From Ruminococcus difficilis (lineage in GTDB: Bacteria; Bacillota_A; Clostridia; Oscillospirales; Acutalibacteraceae): a DNA stretch of 10,200 bases. Every line of letters starts with the position of its first letter. The stretch's first letter is position 1. The notes below the pieces were generated by a model. It did not search any database, was not told the DNA's origin, and worked only from the letters and a program-made list of their open reading frames with translations. A program made the position numbers and the translations under genes. Location: positions 1 to 10,200 of the forward strand of contig NZ_JAEQMG010000107.1 in assembly GCF_016680995.1 (NCBI RefSeq), in the 5' to 3' direction. Shown in pieces: positions 9,171-10,200 of this stretch.

Positions 9171-9210
9171 TTGAAATTTGTTGGACTTTTCGGTTATAAT
9201 TTGGTATAAT
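9171..9210 (+). promoter_or_regulatory. Two overlapping sigma-A promoters of the csbB-like gene
   Basis: Two perfect TATAAT boxes lie 10 bases apart, at 9195-9200 and 9205-9210. Each has its own -35 at an 18-base spacing: TTGAAA (9171-9176) for the first and TTGGAC (9181-9186) for the second. The second -10 also has a TGn extension (TGG). The leader would be about 28-38 bases. No stress-sigma (SigB) box of the GTTT...GGGTAT kind was seen. Confidence 0.72.
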
Positions 9211-9244
9211 ATTTTTCGATATATAAACGAAAGGTTCTAATCAT

Positions 9245-10195
9245 ATGAAAACTATAGATTTGGTTGTTCCATGTTATAACGAGGAGGAAGGTCTCGAGCA
9301 CTTTGTAACTGAGACTAACAAGGTCATCAACACTCTTCCCGATTATTATTTCCGCTATATTCTCGTCAACGACGGCAGCAAGGACAAGACTTATCTCGTA
9401 ATGAAACGCCTTGCAGCGAAGTTTGACAACATCAAATACATCTCGTTCTCGCGCAACTTCGGCAAGGAAGCTGCGATGTACGCCGGTCTGCAGCACTGCG
9501 ACGCCGACTACGTCGTCGTAATGGACGCGGACCTGCAGCATCCCCCCGCGGTATTTCCGCAGATGCTCGAGGCTATGGAGGAAGGCTGGGACTGCTGTGC
9601 CACAAAACGCGACGAGCGTGAAGGCGAAAGCTTTTTCAGAGGAGCATTCTCAAAGCTGTTCTTCCGCCTGTCAAACCGCATGACCGACGTCAAGAATCCC
9701 TACGGCGCGATGGACTACAGAATGATGACCAGACAGATGGTCAACTCTATTCTCGAGCTCAGCGAGGTTCAGAGATTTTCCAAGGGTATTTTCTCGTGGG
9801 TCGGCTTTGACACGAAGTGGATAACCTTCAAGACCGTCGACAGAGAGCTAGGCAAGTCGTCGTGGAAATTTTCCTCCCTGTTCAAATACGCGATTGACGG
9901 AATCACCTGTTTTTCAGTCACTCCGCTCAGATTTACGGCGGTCATGGGAGCTATAATCTTCGTGCTCTCCCTCATCTATATTCTCGTGACTCTTATCCAG
10001 ACTCTGTTCTTCGGTATTCAGACACCGGGCTATGTCACCACCCTCTGCGCAGTACTTTTCCTCGGCGGACTGACAGAGATGTCTATAGGCGTTCTTGGAG
10101 AATACATCGGCAGGATTTATATGGAGTCAAAGGACAGACCGATTTACATTACAAAGTTCTCTAATTTCGAGGACGAGGATAACGAAGAAAAGTAA
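9245..10195 (+). CDS. csbB: Family 2 polyprenyl-phosphate glycosyltransferase (CsbB/GtrB/DPM1-like)
   Basis: This 316-residue membrane-anchored enzyme should move a sugar from a nucleotide donor to undecaprenyl phosphate on the cytoplasmic face. The GT-A domain starts at DLVVPCYNEEEGL (residues 5-17) and continues with VNDGSKDKT (41-49) and SFSRNFGKEAA (67-77). The metal-binding DAD is in VVVMDADLQHPP (Asp94, Asp96). NPYGAMDYRMM (151-161) and the late RELGKSSW motif (200-207) are typical of the subfamily. Two membrane helices follow, about 229-256 and 262-287, with the family sequence IGVLGEYIGRIY. The protein ends in an acidic tail. GAAAGG lies 10 bases before the ATG. In Bacillus subtilis csbB is the neighbour of yfhO and makes undecaprenyl-phosphate-GlcNAc; here the two genes face away from each other. 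The class is firm; the sugar (GlcNAc, glucose or galactose) is not shown by the sequence. Confidence 0.92.
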   Translation: MKTIDLVVPCYNEEEGLEHFVTETNKVINTLPDYYFRYILVNDGSKDKTYLVMKRLAAKFDNIKYISFSRNFGKEAAMYAGLQHCDADYVVVMDADLQHPPAVFPQMLEAMEEGWDCCATKRDEREGESFFRGAFSKLFFRLSNRMTDVKNPYGAMDYRMMTRQMVNSILELSEVQRFSKGIFSWVGFDTKWITFKTVDRELGKSSWKFSSLFKYAIDGITCFSVTPLRFTAVMGAIIFVLSLIYILVTLIQTLFFGIQTPGYVTTLCAVLFLGGLTEMSIGVLGEYIGRIYMESKDRPIYITKFSNFEDEDNEEK

Positions 10196-10200
10196 TTGTA

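Overview
This window looks like an ordinary chromosomal stretch of an anaerobic, low-to-mid GC Gram-positive bacterium, most likely a Ruminococcus-like member of the Oscillospiraceae (Clostridia). The reasons are a large pyruvate:ferredoxin oxidoreductase, a ROK glucokinase of the Firmicutes type, a secreted CotH protein ending in a dockerin-like calcium repeat, a YfhO/CsbB-type surface glycosylation pair, strong GGAGG ribosome sites and sigma-A promoters with TGn extended -10 boxes. The taxonomic call is inference from gene content; nothing here fixes a species.

Layout. Every gene except the last is on the minus strand, so transcription of most of the window runs right to left. From left to right: the N-terminal two thirds of nifJ (1-2441, running off the left edge); a 229-base gap with the nifJ promoter, an inverted repeat in its leader and the glucokinase terminator; glucokinase (2671-3621) with its own promoter; a damaged cotH-dockerin gene (3703-4589) that appears to have lost one base and its catalytic half; IMP dehydrogenase guaB (4642-6123) with a near-consensus promoter; a 206-base gap holding an AT-rich tandem repeat and a strong terminator; a 921-residue YfhO membrane protein (6330-9095); a 149-base divergent promoter region; and, on the plus strand, a polyprenyl-phosphate glycosyltransferase of the CsbB/GtrB type (9245-10195).

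How the genes work together. nifJ, glk and guaB are housekeeping genes for pyruvate oxidation, glucose phosphorylation and guanine nucleotide synthesis; each appears to have its own promoter, and they do not form a functional operon. The clear functional unit is the right end: the CsbB-like enzyme should load a sugar onto undecaprenyl phosphate inside the cell, and the YfhO-like GT-C membrane protein should transfer that sugar outside, probably to lipoteichoic acid or another surface polymer. The third expected part, a GtcA-type flippase, is not in the window. No tRNA, rRNA, CRISPR array, insertion sequence, phage gene or evident new defence system was found.
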